Origin: Gibbula magus | Taxonomy: Eukaryota; Mollusca; Gastropoda; Trochida; Trochidae | DNA: 64,000 nt | Assembly: GCA_936450465.1 (NCBI GenBank) | Contig: OW388292.1 | Location: 24,458,652 to 24,522,651 of the forward strand | Direction of reading: 5' to 3' | In this document: piece after piece, positions 48,694 to 60,805 of the stretch | Layout: each line of letters begins with the position of its first letter | How positions within the stretch are numbered: the stretch's first letter is position 1 | Position numbers and translations under genes: made by a program | Notes under the pieces: model-generated | Seen by the model: the letters and a program-made list of their open reading frames with translations, nothing else | What the model was told of the DNA's origin: nothing | Databases searched by the model: none

Positions 48694-50054
48694 GTGACAA
48701 ATGGACTTGGATTTTGCATATGTATTCATCATGGGAAGAGTAATGTTCCTACAGAGGTTTGTGACCTTGACCTTCATTTCAAGGTCACGACGAGACTTTG
48801 TCATTTTACCCTTGTCAGCGGGATATCACAAGAACCATTCACTGGATTCTCTTCATATTTTACACATAGCTTCTCCAAGGAAAGACAAAGGGCTGATTAG
48901 ATTTTGGTGACCTTGACATTATTTTCAAGGTCACTACAGAACTTTGAATTTTTCGACATGTTAATGTACATGTAAAGCTTGTCAGCGGGAAATCTCGAGA
49001 ACCATTCACAGGAATTCCATCATATCTTACACAAAGCACCTCCAAGGGAAGACGACGGGCTGATTAGATTTTGGTGACCTTGACATTATTCTCAAGGTCA
49101 CAGTGGAACTTTGAATTTGTTTACATGCTTATGTACATGTAAAGCTTGTCAGCGGGATATCTCAAGAACCATTCACAGGAATTCCATCATATCTTACACA
49201 AAGCACCTCCTAGGGAAGACGACGGGCTGATTAGATTTTGGTGACCTTGACATCATTCTCAAGGTCACAGTGGAACTGATTTTTTCAACATGATAATGTA
49301 CATGTAAATCTTGTCAGCGGGATATCTCCAGAACCATTCACAGGAATTCCATCATATCTTACACAAAGCACCTCCAAGGGAAGACGATTGGCTGATTAGA
49401 TTTTGGTGACCTTGACATTATTCTCAAGGTCACAGTGGAACTTTGAATTTGTTTACATGCTAATGTACATGTAATTCTTGTCAGCGGGATATCTCAAGAA
49501 CCATTCACAGGAATTCCATCATATCTTACACAAAGCACCTCCTGGGGAAGACGACGGGCTGATTAGATTTTGGTGACCTTGACATCATTCTCAAGGTCAC
49601 AGTGGAACTGATTTTTTCAACATGATAATGTACATGTAAATCTTGTCAGCGGGATATCTCCAGAACCATTCACAGGAATTCCATCATATCTTACACAAAG
49701 CACCTCCAAGGGAAGACGATTGGCTGATTAGATTTTGGTGACCTTGACATTATTCTTAAGGTCACAGTGGAACTTTGAATTTTTTGACATGCTAATGTAC
49801 ATGTAATTCTTGTCAGCGGGATATCTCAAGAACCATTCACAGGAATTCCATCATATCTTACACAAAGCACCTCCTAGGGAAGACGACGGGCTGATTAGAT
49901 TTTGGTGACCTTGACATCATTCTCAAGGTCACAGTGGAGCTTTGACTTTTCCGACATGTTTGACAGTCGATTTTGCTGATTTTGACATTATTTTTCAATT
50001 TTGAAGTATTTATTTGCCACGGGGGATTATGTCACCTTAGTGACAACCACTTGT
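48694..50054 (+). mobile_element. Helitron-like tandem-repeat element B with 332-bp higher-order dimer
   Basis: It shares lead-in sequence with element A (AAGAGTAATGTTCCTACAGA, then GTGACCTTGACCTTCATTTC), the same 167-bp unit and the same 3' end (GTCAC CTTA GTGAC at 50031-50044, then AACCACTTGTT). TGATTAG recurs at 48894, 49061, 49228, 49393, 49560, 49725 and 49892, with spacings 167, 167, 165, 167, 165, 167. Copies at 49393 and 49725 share the variant ACGATTGGC. Copies at 49228, 49560 and 49892 share ACGACGGGC. The CCCCCGC 5' hairpin seen in A is absent, so the copy is probably 5'-truncated. Confidence 0.75.
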
Positions 50055-50256
50055 TTATCCTAAAAGCACATTAATAAAGCATTTTCTTTTGAACATTTAT
50101 ATTACAATTTCACATGTATGTTTTGATTATAAATCACACAAAATGTAGTGAGCTGCAGAGCCAATGGCTATATGTTAGGGGGGTTTGGGGGGTGAGGATT
50201 GATAAATTTTTCACTCAGAACCGATAGAAGTGCAAGAAATAGATAATGTTTATCTG

Positions 50257-50360
50257 GGTCCCGTTGCATGAAACTCTAAGGTGACTAAGGTAGCCTTAGT
50301 GCAATGTTAAAATATGGCACTAAGGTTGACCTTAGTGTAGAGATTTTTAGTGCAACGACC
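50257..50360. mobile_element. Short palindromic MITE
   Basis: The left arm GTCCCGTTGCATGAAACTCT and AAGGTGACTAAGG, and the right arm CCTTAGTGTAGAGATTTTTA and GTGCAACGAC, are inverted relatives. The centre is short. About 100 bp, non-coding. Confidence 0.65.
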
Positions 50361-52540
50361 ACCTCATGCACTAAATTAAGTATTATTCCCGCGGAGGGAT
50401 GATGTCGTCTTAGTAATAATTAGTCGTTGAACTTTTCATGCAAGTAAACGACTATGTAAGTCTAGGAAATGGATCGATAGATACATGTATACAGGTGACC
50501 GTATAGGTTTGTCACTCGAGTGTACAATAACTGTATCTCGGCAACCAATCAAGTTGCACTGTCAAGGAGAGAGAGTAAATACATGTATACCCGTATAACT
50601 AACCTTGGTATCGCCCTTTAGAAGACGCACTCGGCTACTCTTTCGACTTTCATGCATTGTGTTTTATCCCTTGTCCTTTAACGTTTGATATGCGCATTGT
50701 CCTAGAACTCTACAATCCATGTACAGTGTGTGCTGTACAATCAGGCTCATGGAAAGAACTAAACAAGAAACTTCGTGAAGACGGAGATGTTGATTGGTTT
50801 AGAAAATAAGTAAAACTTTACTTATGAATGCTTCACCTATAAAAAAAAAATACCATTTAAGCAACAAATAATATCTACATTATATTCTCGACGATTTTGC
50901 CGACTTAAAAATTTAAGACCCAAATTCAAAGTAATTGGTTATATATAAACTATTTAATATAAGTTAATATATGATTTTGTAAAATAAACAACATACACAA
51001 GATCATTACATACATTATACTTATTTGCATACTAAAACATCCAAGAACCATATTCATATTAGTAGACGATGTATAAACAAGTTGATTGAGTGTATACAAC
51101 ACTTGGTATATTTTTGTAACGTTTGTGTAGATGAAGCCATGGACGTTTATGGAAAATAAAAACGTTTTCTCTCGATCAATCACATGCAGGAACTCATTAG
51201 GCTATAGTGGGTAAGACAAATTATAGAGATGAACACGGATACAAATAGACGTGTGAAGATCAATATGGTATATGTTTACGCTCCCTATGATGTCAATGCA
51301 TCTATAAATTGACTACTACATTAGCAGAATGAATAAATTTCTGCAGAATTCTAATTGCATGACGATATTGTCACTAAGTTGCTGTGGACCAACGTCATTC
51401 AATGAGAGTATAATTTCACCATTCATTATTCAGGTTTTTGAAGTTATTGTTAAAGTTAGCCTGGATAAATATTATTTATTTGGGTTAATTTTGTTGGTGG
51501 ATAATATTTCTATCAAATTATGATAATGATGGTGGTGTGAATTGATAGTGACGAATGTCATTATATTATTATATTATTATAATGTATGCGACACCCCACC
51601 TAGATTTTCTCTAAAACGATCACTGTAACCCTATTATTTTTAACAAAAATGGATTTGGCACATATTTTTCTTGTATAGGGCTATATTAGCAATTTCTTAT
51701 GATTTTTCAAATTGGTAAAGAAATAAATGATGACTTCAATTAATCTTTAGCGTTCTCTGATTTTCCCAAATGTTTATTCTGTCATAATATTTCACAGTAG
51801 CGCGAGTTTACTTCACTATCGTCTCCCGATTGAATGCATGTGCGCCTCGATAACATGTCTAGGGGTGTTTATTTTTCTATGTTTATATTCATATTTAATG
51901 CGAAATTAATTAAAAAGACATGTAGTTTGAGAACATTCAAATTCCCCATTGTCGTTTTTCAGGATTAAAAAAAAACCGAAATTTTTTAAAAACTTTAACC
52001 ATTCAAGGGTGTCCGTCGTTGAGATAATGCGCCCAACACACATTTCCAATCGAGTATATTTTTTTCTTAGCAAGGATTCTTCTTTCCGAGTACATCGCGT
52101 GTTGAGAAATAGTCTCACGTTCGATGATTAAGGGTGTCGTGAACATGGACGTTAAATCGTATATTATTCTTGTCTGTTTCAGAGAATAATATCTATGATG
52201 GTATTGATCAAAACATTAGCAGTGAAGAAGTATATATATACACCTTTTCATAAGTATCTGCACCATCCGTTTCGATTGTTGAGCATTTGTGGAACATTTT
52301 GGGACGTGTATATGTTGAGAGCAAGGGATCCTCCAGTTCCGGACATCCAGGAATTCACCCATGCATTCATAACATACATGGCTACGTTTGTAAAATTTCC
52401 GGAATCATTATTATTACACGCAAATTTAGTTTAAACCGAAGCCGTTAGCCAAAGTTCTAAACGCTAAAATATGCATGTTAAACGCTAAGACTTGAATCTA
52501 CATTCGTTTGAAAGTGACGCTGAAGAAAGTCCCAACAATA
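50361..52540. other. Intergenic AT-rich DNA, no gene recognised
   Basis: Several short frames (for example 52195-52434) have no recognisable domain and no splice context. Nothing else is supported. Confidence 0.4.
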
Positions 52541-52800
52541 ACACGAGAACAGTGACAAAAATAATTAGTAAACTTTTCTAACTACCTTAGTGAATGTTTC
52601 TGTCAATTCATTCGCTAATGTGTTAGTAAATTTACTAACTTGGCCAGTAGGTTTACTATTATATAATAGTAAGCTTTACTAACTTAGTAAGTAAATTTTA
52701 CTAACTTAAACAGTGATTTGTACTGTCCATTCATTCACTAATGTGTTAAAACTTACTAAGTTAGTAGGTTTACTGTGATAAATTAGGGTGAAATTTTTTT
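52541..52800. repeat. TTACTAAC-rich repeat with a two-copy 123-bp direct duplication
   Basis: TTACTAACTT and its complement recur many times. TTCATTCGCTAATGTGTTA at about 52606 is matched by TTCATTCACTAATGTGTTA at about 52730. Origin unknown. Confidence 0.6.
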
Positions 52801-53159
52801 TTTGCTCTCTATTCCAAAGTGTTTTTCAACCTGGTGCTACGGGCCTGATTTGTAAAATGTTCAGATGATAATATCGAGTCACGTGTATTTGATTTAAGAG
52901 TCAACCCATTATCTAAAAATACTTGTATATAACGATGTAGATCTCATACTATACAATAGATGTGGATGCGTGTTACGGAGAGAATCAAGATTTTGTTCGT
53001 GTCAATGGACATCAGGAAGCTGTTAGACACCGGCTGGTCTATTCCATTCAAGTGATGATAGGGGTGCATGACTTTGACTGCAGGCAAACTATACCACCCC
53101 ACTGTTGGCAAAGTCACACTATATTGACTGTAGGCAAAGTGCACTGTAGGCAGAAGTAG

Positions 53160-53910
53160 ACCTAACCTCTTAGACAGGTAGAAATAATCAATGTTTTACC
53201 TGAGTGACAGTGAATGAATCTATCTCTCTCGGCAGTAACTAAAAGGACACTATCGACAGCTCTTCTACATGATCCTTTGTTTCGTCTTTATTGACCGTTT
53301 TGTAACCTTACGCAACACTGGTGAAAGTCGTACACGCTTTGTTGGTCGATACAGCCCTTTTTTATGTGAAATTAATGACTTTTAAATCACCATCGTCTTT
53401 ATATTGCTTAACATGGTATAATTCGATCACATTATATTTGGAATACCAGTCTTTAAGAAAAATAAAATCATACTTTTCGAAGAAAAAGAAAGATTTTTTC
53501 ACTTTCGTTATTAAAAATATATCTGTATATATAGTACATGTACAAACCCTGTTTTCGTGCAAAAGAATGCTTAATCCTCCAATCGTCATCTAACTAGTTG
53601 TGTTACAGTTAAACTGCAAAAAAATGCGTATTGACCTGAATCGATGAAACTCATTGAAACACATCTTTGTTATTTTATTTAAAACAAATAAACATTGGAG
53701 AAAATAGCAAAACTGTATTTAAGTGAAGATAACGAAATAAATGACACTTTAGTATTACTTGTTCCGTTTCTATCTCCTTGAGAGACACATTTATATTAAC
53801 ATTCTGTTGGAAAGAGGAATACTATATGCATGGTACCGGGCAAACAATTAGACACTTTTGGATTCATTAATTTATATTTTGCCATAGATATATTAAAATC
53901 GGTATATATA
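53160..53910. other. Intergenic, nothing identified
   Basis: AT-rich sequence without a supported exon or repeat boundary. Confidence 0.35.
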
Positions 53911-53917
53911 GAGAATC

Positions 53918-54355
53918 TCACCCAAGTGTCTTCTGATATCAAATATATCAACACGAGTTGATAAAAGTTACAAATATCCGAGGCTTGCCGAGGATATTTT
54001 GACTTTTATCAACGAGTGTTGATATATTTGATATCAGAAGACACGAGGGTGAGATTCTATTTATCATCCAAAATCATTCTTCATTAGTTTTTAATGAAAA
54101 ATGAACATATCTGAACACAAAACTGCCATTTGGCTTCCAGTGCCGTGATGTCATGACATTGTGATGTCATCATGATTATGACGTTATAGCACTGTGATGT
54201 CATTACTTGATGATGCAAAACCATTGTGATGTCATGTAGCTGACGCCAACAGGGCATTGTTCAAAATCTACTGTCAAAACGATATCTCCTAGGAGATATT
54301 GCTTGATCTCATACAAGCGATATCTCCTGTGGAACCCAGTTTTGGATGATAAATG
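53918..54355 (+). mobile_element. Palindrome-headed MITE (family 2)
   Basis: Head (53918-54056): a palindrome with arms GTGTCTTCTGATATCAAATA and TATTTGATATCAGAAGACAC and the centre TCCGAGGCTTGCCGAGGAT. Body (54057-54355): bounded by TTTATCATCCAAAA and TTTTGGATGATAAA. It contains repeated TGATGTCAT/TGACGTTAT motifs (54145-54235) and an inner inverted pair, CGATATCTCCTAGGAGATAT. Non-coding. Confidence 0.75.
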
Positions 54356-54647
54356 TGGATTATCTACTTTGCAAAATGCTTAAAACTTTGATTTCGGCTT
54401 GCGCTGAAAACTGATGATATATCATAAAATGGAGAAATGTTGCGAATGATTAAGATGAATATCTCTATTCGCATGCATGTTTTGATATAATCTCACTTCT
54501 CATATCTTTCACGACTAAGTAATACCACACGGATATACATGTATTTGAACGTGGTGTTACCTGTGCCCAGTGTGCTGGCAGGTGCGTGTTGGTGTGACCC
54601 ATGCATGCACAGTGGTTTGACGTCACATTCGAGGGTATCCGTCTATC

Positions 54648-54790
54648 CGTCATAATACCGAGTTTATGTCATCGAGGGAGGTAGAAAAGTAGATACACTG
54701 TATTTCTTCTAAATATGTACTTTTGTCCCCCACGAGAGAAGATAAACATGGTATGTGTCGAGGAAAAACATATACTCTATTTATTATACC
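54648..54790 (+). mobile_element. Diverged palindromic MITE head (family 1)
   Basis: ATAATACCGAGTTTATGTCA with TCGAGGGAGGTAGAAAAG pairs with a right arm GAGAGAAGATAAACATGGTA and ends CTCTATTTATTATACCA. The body is missing. Confidence 0.55.
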
Positions 54791-55375
54791 ATTATTGTGT
54801 GTTTTATGTTGAAATGGAGTGGTTTCAGAAGAACCTTCTCAGGTTGCCACTAGTATACGTTGTATGCTTATCTTGAGGTAGATATAACATTTTAATATCG
54901 GATTGAATATTACGAATATTACTATAGTTTGGCAAATAATTTAAAACAAGGTCATAGTTTTGGTGTTTGACATGCCGTCGGGGATCCAACTTTTTTTCTC
55001 TCATATATATATATTATCAGAAAGTATATACCCTTCTGGAGCCACTAGGTGCGCCAGGTCACGGCGACATACTCAATAAATACGAGGTATACTAAATACG
55101 AGGTAGGCCTACCATTCATATATAGCTGTGCGGACTAGGATTTTGACTATAACACCCAGACACTGAACACAATATTGAAAAGGTGTTTCTGTTTTCTGAA
55201 AATTCCATGTTTTTCATATAGGCTATTTTTCAATATTTAATAAAATGATATTTTCGGAATGAATACTCTGTTCAGAGTGTGAGTGTAAGACAAGGGCTAG
55301 GACATACAGTCATAGTAGACAAGTACAGCGCAATGTTGAACCCGAGGCGGGCTGAAGGAGAACGGGTTTATGGAT

Positions 55376-55710
55376 ATACAACTTCTTTTTATTATATGAC
55401 GAGCAGTAAAATACTGGTATTTATCAGTGAAATAAACTGTCTATCAAGCTACAGTGAAAATAACTTATATTTTCACTGCGAACGGTGACTGATATAATTT
55501 GACGTCATAAAACAATGGTCTCTCATATAATAAATAGAATATCCGTCAATTCTTGACAAATACCATGTTTATCTCATCTCGTGAGGTAGAAAAGTTATAT
55601 ATTTTCACTCGTGGCTGCGCCACTCGTGAAAATATAACCTTTCTACCTCACTCGATGAGATAAACATGGTATTAGTCAAGAAAAGACAGATATCCTCTAT
55701 ATATTGCATG
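55376..55710 (-). mobile_element. Palindrome-headed MITE (family 1), reversed copy
   Basis: Reading on the minus strand: head ATACCATGTTTATCTCATCG, centre GAGTGGCGCAGCCACGAGTG, then a body with TATGACGTCAAATTATATCA and the TTTCACTGATAAATACCAGT end. It is oriented opposite to the copies at 33019 and 62680. The body looks shortened compared with 33019. Confidence 0.75.
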
Positions 55711-57340
55711 GGAGTGCGACGTTTCGGTGTAGATGAGAACACCATTATCACGCATTATAAATACCACAACGTCGCATTCCTGCAACAAAGAAGTTGTATA
55801 TGCATAGAACTCGTTCTCCTTCATCTAACTAACTAAATGCCTTTGAAAGAAACCGCAAGGGGGTGTTTGCACATGTTCAATTATTTTAATATGATTTGTC
55901 TCATCTATATGTTTATCAATATGTAACGTGACCTAAAATAAGTCATTTGTTTATAAAGGATTTACCAACCAAGTCAAAATGTTGCAACTGGATTGAGTTT
56001 TAATCATGTATTGATGAATTATATGTAGGCCTATAAACAGGAAGGTCACCTTTAAGTTCCTTTCCACAAAAATAGCCTTTCTTTATGCATTGAAGATTCC
56101 ATGTATTAAAACCATAAACTCGGGTTCTAGATCAATCTTTATTTCAGTACTTAAAAGGCCTCAGGCCTATAGTACAAAATATACAGTGCACTGACATTTC
56201 ATGAAATAATGCGATTTCTATGTACAAACGCATAAAAGATAAACATGGACAGGTTTTCAATTTCTTTTTTGTTTACACTGTTTAAAAGTAGAGACAATTT
56301 TAGCTTATTTGGATTTACATAGTATTTTTCTTTGATATATTTCTTTCGGATGTTGGTGACCAAATAATATTAGACTTACATATTTGACAAAATCTTTGTT
56401 CTCAACTTATATTCTTATATCTACCCGTTTCAATACAAAGTTCAGGGGACGAGCATCGGAATCGTGCTAGACTAATTATGTATTTCTTTACATTTAAACA
56501 AGATGAGTAATATTCGGTATGGATATTGCTTTTAAAGGTTAGGTACGTGTCACATTTACTTGAAAGTGATAATTTTCCCATCCAATTTTGAAAATATATA
56601 TCTTTTAGTCTTTGTGTAAATTCACTTATGAATTCAAACTCGGGTTCTAGTAAATGTTTAAAGGAGAATATGTACCTAATTGCTGCTGTTTATCAGACCG
56701 CGAATAAATATGAACGGTAATTCGATAAAAGACAAATTAGTTGTAGGTAATCGAATTAAATGAAATATAATACGACTGACATATACATGTATTTCAAAGG
56801 AAAAAAGTAAACACTGCTCCTAATTACAGTCACGAGATCTGAAATACCTATTTAGATAGGTAATTATCTATAAGGGGCACCTAATTCTATTCATCCTTAT
56901 ACTGCGAGACCATACGAGACTTCACGGTTGAATGATTGCAAAACAAGTTCACGCACAGAAACAAATATTATTTGCCTTTGAGAACCAACGTATCGTAGGG
57001 ATTGTTTGAGAGTCTTTGTGCAGCGCGTGTCCATTATATATTTTAATATACTTTAACCAGACTCGTCTAGCGTATCGTGCAATCTTGTTGTTCGAAAATC
57101 GTGTCGTGGCAGAGACGGTCAAACTATTTGGAAAAGTGTTTTGATCAAATTACCACAGCTTTTGAACTGATGTCAACGTAGAATCTCATGAGCGTTTATC
57201 ATGATTGTATTAGCGTGGTGTTAGTTCGCTAGATCATTATTTTCAATAAACATATCATGCCAGCCTTTAAAAAAAAGAATCTAGCTTTTCGAAGTTTGCA
57301 AACTTTTTACAGTAAAAAGAAAATTATTTGCATGAACATG
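55711..57340. other. Intergenic AT-rich DNA
   Basis: Nothing beyond short unrecognised frames. An ACTCGGGTTCTAG word occurs twice (56116, 56638) without further structure. Confidence 0.4.
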
Positions 57341-57530
57341 ACGTACAGCCTTCGCAAGCTGACAATATGACGTCATAACATTGTCCCGATGACGTCACGC
57401 GAGTGGCGATAAAATTTACCGTCACTCAGTGGAGTGGTGATACAGATTATCGCCACGGTAGCTTTATAGAAGTTTATTTCATTGATCAATAGAATTCAGT
57501 ATCTCACTCTAAACTATATAATAAAACTAT
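57341..57530 (+). mobile_element. MITE body fragment with TGACGTCA motifs
   Basis: Contains TATGACGTCATAAC, GATGACGTCACGC, a GTGGCGATAAAATTTACCGT inverted pair, and an end (TTTCATTGATCAATAGAATT, then TATATAATAAAA) resembling the right end of the 33019 element. Confidence 0.55.
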
Positions 57531-57550
57531 ATAGGCATGGAATTTATTTG

Positions 57551-57866
57551 GAGCACGGTGGTGTAGTGGTTAGCACGCTGGCCTCTCTCGCCGACGACCT
57601 GGGTTCGAATCCCGGTGGAGACACCAAAGATTTGTGACTTGGGTCGAATACTGTGTTGTGTCCTTGGGCAAGGCACTTAATCCACATTGCACTCAGTCTA
57701 CCCAGCTGTACAAATGGGTACCTGAATACGGGAAGTACTGATGAAGCGCTTAGTAGCAGCTCTGAAAGTACAATTCCTTCAGGGTAATAATTGTAGCGCT
57801 TTGAGCATACCTTAGGGTGTGGAAAAGGCGCAATATAAGTACGCAATTATAATTTAATTATTATTT
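57551..57866 (+). mobile_element. tRNA-derived SINE, second family
   Basis: A-box-like GTGTAGTGGTTAGCACGCTG and B-box GGTTCGAATCC (57602-57612) lie in a tRNA-like head. The body contains CCTTGGGCAAGGCACTTAAT and CCCAGCTGTACAAATGGGTA, a core I associate with widespread metazoan SINEs. The 3' end is GCGCAATATAAGTACG plus an AT-rich tail. The tail differs from the SINE at 31045 and resembles L2-type LINE tails. Confidence 0.85.
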
Positions 57867-58396
57867 TACAGTTTTTAGTTGAATGTAAATTTAAAGTTAT
57901 TATAATTTGGATTCAGAATTACGAATTGCTGGCCAAGAAGTAAAATAAAAGAGTCAAAGTCTTCAGGCCCATTTCAGTATCATTAGAGGCCTCGTGGTCA
58001 AGAGTAGGTCTAAAACAGTGTTGAATACAATTTGTGTCTAGCTTGCCTATAAAAATACAATATCATATATAAAATAGTTTTATTGTAGCAGAAATGAAAG
58101 TCGATTTTTACAACACATGAAAATATGTCATGACAAAATATGAAAATCGTTTCACATATAGATTTCTTCTCAAGTAGGCTACTCCTGTGCAGTGCCAGCT
58201 AGCCTTCAAGTAGACGGCTACAAAGTAAATATCCTATCTTTTTTTATATATATAAAATGGGTTTACTTCTAGGGAGGTTGAAATGGTTACAATGCTAGTA
58301 GCCATATAATCTGTCAACGGTCTCTCAACCAGCGCATAACAATGGGAGTTGCTCACACCTTGATAGTGCAGTGTAAAGAGGGATTCCCCAACCCTC
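57867..58396. other. Upstream flank of the RFX gene
   Basis: No exon or repeat identified. Confidence 0.35.
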
Positions 58397-58409
58397 GTTG
58401 CTTAGCAAC
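58397..58409 (+). promoter_or_regulatory. X-box palindrome upstream of the RFX gene
   Basis: GTTGCTTAGCAAC is a perfect RFX dimer site of the form GTTRCY-N1-RGYAAC. It is 3.3 kb before the RFX coding start. Confidence 0.55.
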
Positions 58410-59526
58410 CGGACAAGTGGAGCCCCCGTTGTCACAGAGTTGAAGAAATGCGGCGAGACAAAGGTACACTCTTATCCCTAACTGGGCTGACAGATAACGA
58501 TATTAGAACTAACCAACCCTATATTTCAATAAACGTCACAATCTAAACATGGATTACTTAATTTACTTATAAAACGTTTACGGGTAAGATTTTTTCAATG
58601 ATGTAAATCTAAAGAAAGCTTCTGTACAGTAGAGACGTTCTAGATATATAAATGTAACTTGTTTTATTTCCTAGCAATGAAATATTTGCTATTTAGGCTG
58701 ATTTCTAAATTGTTCGAAGACAACCTGATAAGTGTTATATTTGTCTTTTTCAGTTCAATATTATCAATATGTTTTATTGATTAAAACCCCCTTCTTAATA
58801 ATAATCTTGCAAAACTTGTCCTTTCAGACAGAAAATTTCGGTCCAAGACAACAATTAGGGCAGGCCAGGCTAAATAAGGCTTCCTCCGGCAATTTATATC
58901 CATAAATAATCACCCTTTCAAATAAATAACGAAATGAAAGCGGAATGGGGCTTGCTATTGTAAGTAACAAGTACATCTAAAGTATATTTTTCTTGGTAAG
59001 AAAGTGTTAATTTCTGGCTCAAGTAAGCTCAGTACAGTACAGTACTGCAGTAGAGATTCTAACATCTTTACTTCGGTGGAAATGACTATTTATCTTTCCT
59101 TACGGAAAGTTGCTTTCGACATGAACACTTGAACATTTTCCCAAATACATATTCTTTATTGTATATACAGGAGTGTAATGTGAATATGAAACAGGCCCAA
59201 TCATGCTTTGATGCCGCAGTTGTCAAGAACGCCATCTTTTCTCCACCCTCGGAGCCGCCATATTGAATATCTTTAACGGATAGAGCCGAATTACTTCTCC
59301 GGTTTGTGAACAATCCACTCAAAATAACATAGTCCATGCGAAAGGGACGGCGATCTTGACAAGTGTGTACAGTTAAGTACTGTGAATTGAACACTACGTT
59401 AAGGGGTATATATGTATTTTAAAACGATTTGGGGCAACATGTGCTAAACGATTTTAGCTATTGTTTTTCACATGTAGACCCGGCTTTTTGGCGTATGGAT
59501 ATCGTTTGTGCTGACGCGAAGAGGCT

Positions 59527-59539
59527 GGCAACAGTTGCC
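59527..59539 (+). promoter_or_regulatory. Everted RFX half-site pair
   Basis: GGCAACAGTTGCC consists of two perfect half sites facing outward with one base between. This is not the canonical inward orientation, so binding is less certain. Confidence 0.35.
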
Positions 59540-60046
59540 GTAGGAATAAACGCCATAGCCACCGTAGCTGTGACGACTGTTACCCACCAACACGACCAAC
59601 TAAGGTGATTTTTCTTTTCCTTTGGACACTTGTGTATAGTCAACTTGTAGACTTGTTATTGCAGCGTTCAAAAACAATAATTTAGATAAAATTCAGTGTT
59701 TATGTAATCATCACTAAGAGTAAGATTTTCACGTATGTTGTTCATCGTTGTTGTGTAAAAATGGCGAAGGATATGCGGCGTTTTTCATCGCTATCGGTAA
59801 ATGCGGTCGATCCAAGGCGGCATTTTCAAATCTCTCATTCTTCGTCATACACATGATTAAACTCCAGACTGGTAATGTCCTATTTTCTTATGTTGATGTA
59901 TTCATTCTGTATAGTACATCGCGGCGTTCCTTCCACGAAGAGCCGCTGGAAGTGGGTCATAAAACGCCCTATATTTCACCATGTGCTTGGATACGGGACA
60001 CGGTTGTAAATATGCCACAACAGACTGCTTCTAAGTCACCAGTCAA

Positions 60047-60059
60047 GTTGCCTGGTGAC
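60047..60059 (+). promoter_or_regulatory. X-box upstream of the RFX gene
   Basis: GTTGCCTGGTGAC matches GTTRCY-N1-RGYRAC, the same 1-nt spacing as the site at 58397. Confidence 0.45.
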
Positions 60060-60579
60060 CATACAGTGTGACACCGGTCGAATATCAGACTCTAGATTTG
60101 AATAATAGCAATATCAATTAGACAATAATAAACAATGTGAGATTAAATATTACACTGTGTCATGAATTGTTTTGTTCAGATTCAGTTTGTTTAGATGTAG
60201 TGATCAGAGACCATAACACTTTCAGTGACATCAATGAATGTTGGTAAATATCAGCACAGTAATTGAGAATTTATTTCATGGAACATGGGCAGATGATATT
60301 GAAAATTTTTATCAGATGTATTTATTCACAAATGAAAATCAAAATCTCATGAACATTTCTGCTTTGTCATAGCTACATTACATAATATTTAAACGCCATT
60401 CACCTAGTCACCTATATCCCTTATATTGGGTATTCTACTTATGGATGTTGTAGCTCTATGGGATATATTTTGCCATGATATATTGTAATATGCTTTACAT
60501 GGTCACTAGATGGAATAAACCTAGTAACCATCATGGATCCTCTCTTTATTACCTACGAGGGCAATCATATCTGGGTTCA

Positions 60580-60805
60580 TATTTTTCATATGATGCCCTG
60601 GGACAAAATATCACTCACTCGGCCATGGTGAAGTGGCATGAAAAATTATGACGTCACCTTTCGTACATGACATTGCATTCTAAATGCTTCGACGGCATGT
60701 CGCCAGCCGATACTTGAAAGTGATTTTTAGTACACTCGTGCCTGAATATCAGTATATCCCTTGCTCAGGAAATACTAATGTTCAGGCACTCTTGTGTGAG
60801 TCTTG
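60580..60805 (+). mobile_element. Possible palindrome-headed MITE (further family)
   Basis: A TATGACGTCACC motif (60648) sits in a body that is followed by a palindrome at 60729-60803. The arms are CACTCGTGCCTGAATATCAG and a matching CTAATGTTCAGGCACTC. The left boundary is not resolved. Confidence 0.45.

Larger units (their letters stand above)
59200..60080 (+). promoter_or_regulatory. Candidate RFX promoter / 5' UTR region
   Basis: This stretch is richer in CpG than its surroundings (for example GCCGCCATATTG at about 59250, a YY1-type motif, and GCGGTCGATCCAAGGCGGCA at about 59800). It contains two further RFX half-site pairs. A plausible non-coding exon could end at CAACTAAG|GTGATT (about 59602). 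A 107-codon frame at 59748-60071 is open, but I see no domain in it. The transcription start cannot be fixed from sequence alone. Confidence 0.4.

Noticed and set aside
52195..52434. 79-codon plus-strand frame
   Set aside because: No recognisable domain, no promoter or splice context, and surrounded by AT-rich repeats.
57551..57625. tRNA gene (A and B boxes)
   Set aside because: It continues directly into a SINE body and tail.
59748..60071. 107-codon frame upstream of RFX as a separate gene
   Set aside because: No family resemblance or splice support. It lies in the likely RFX 5' region and could at most be an upstream frame or part of a 5' exon.
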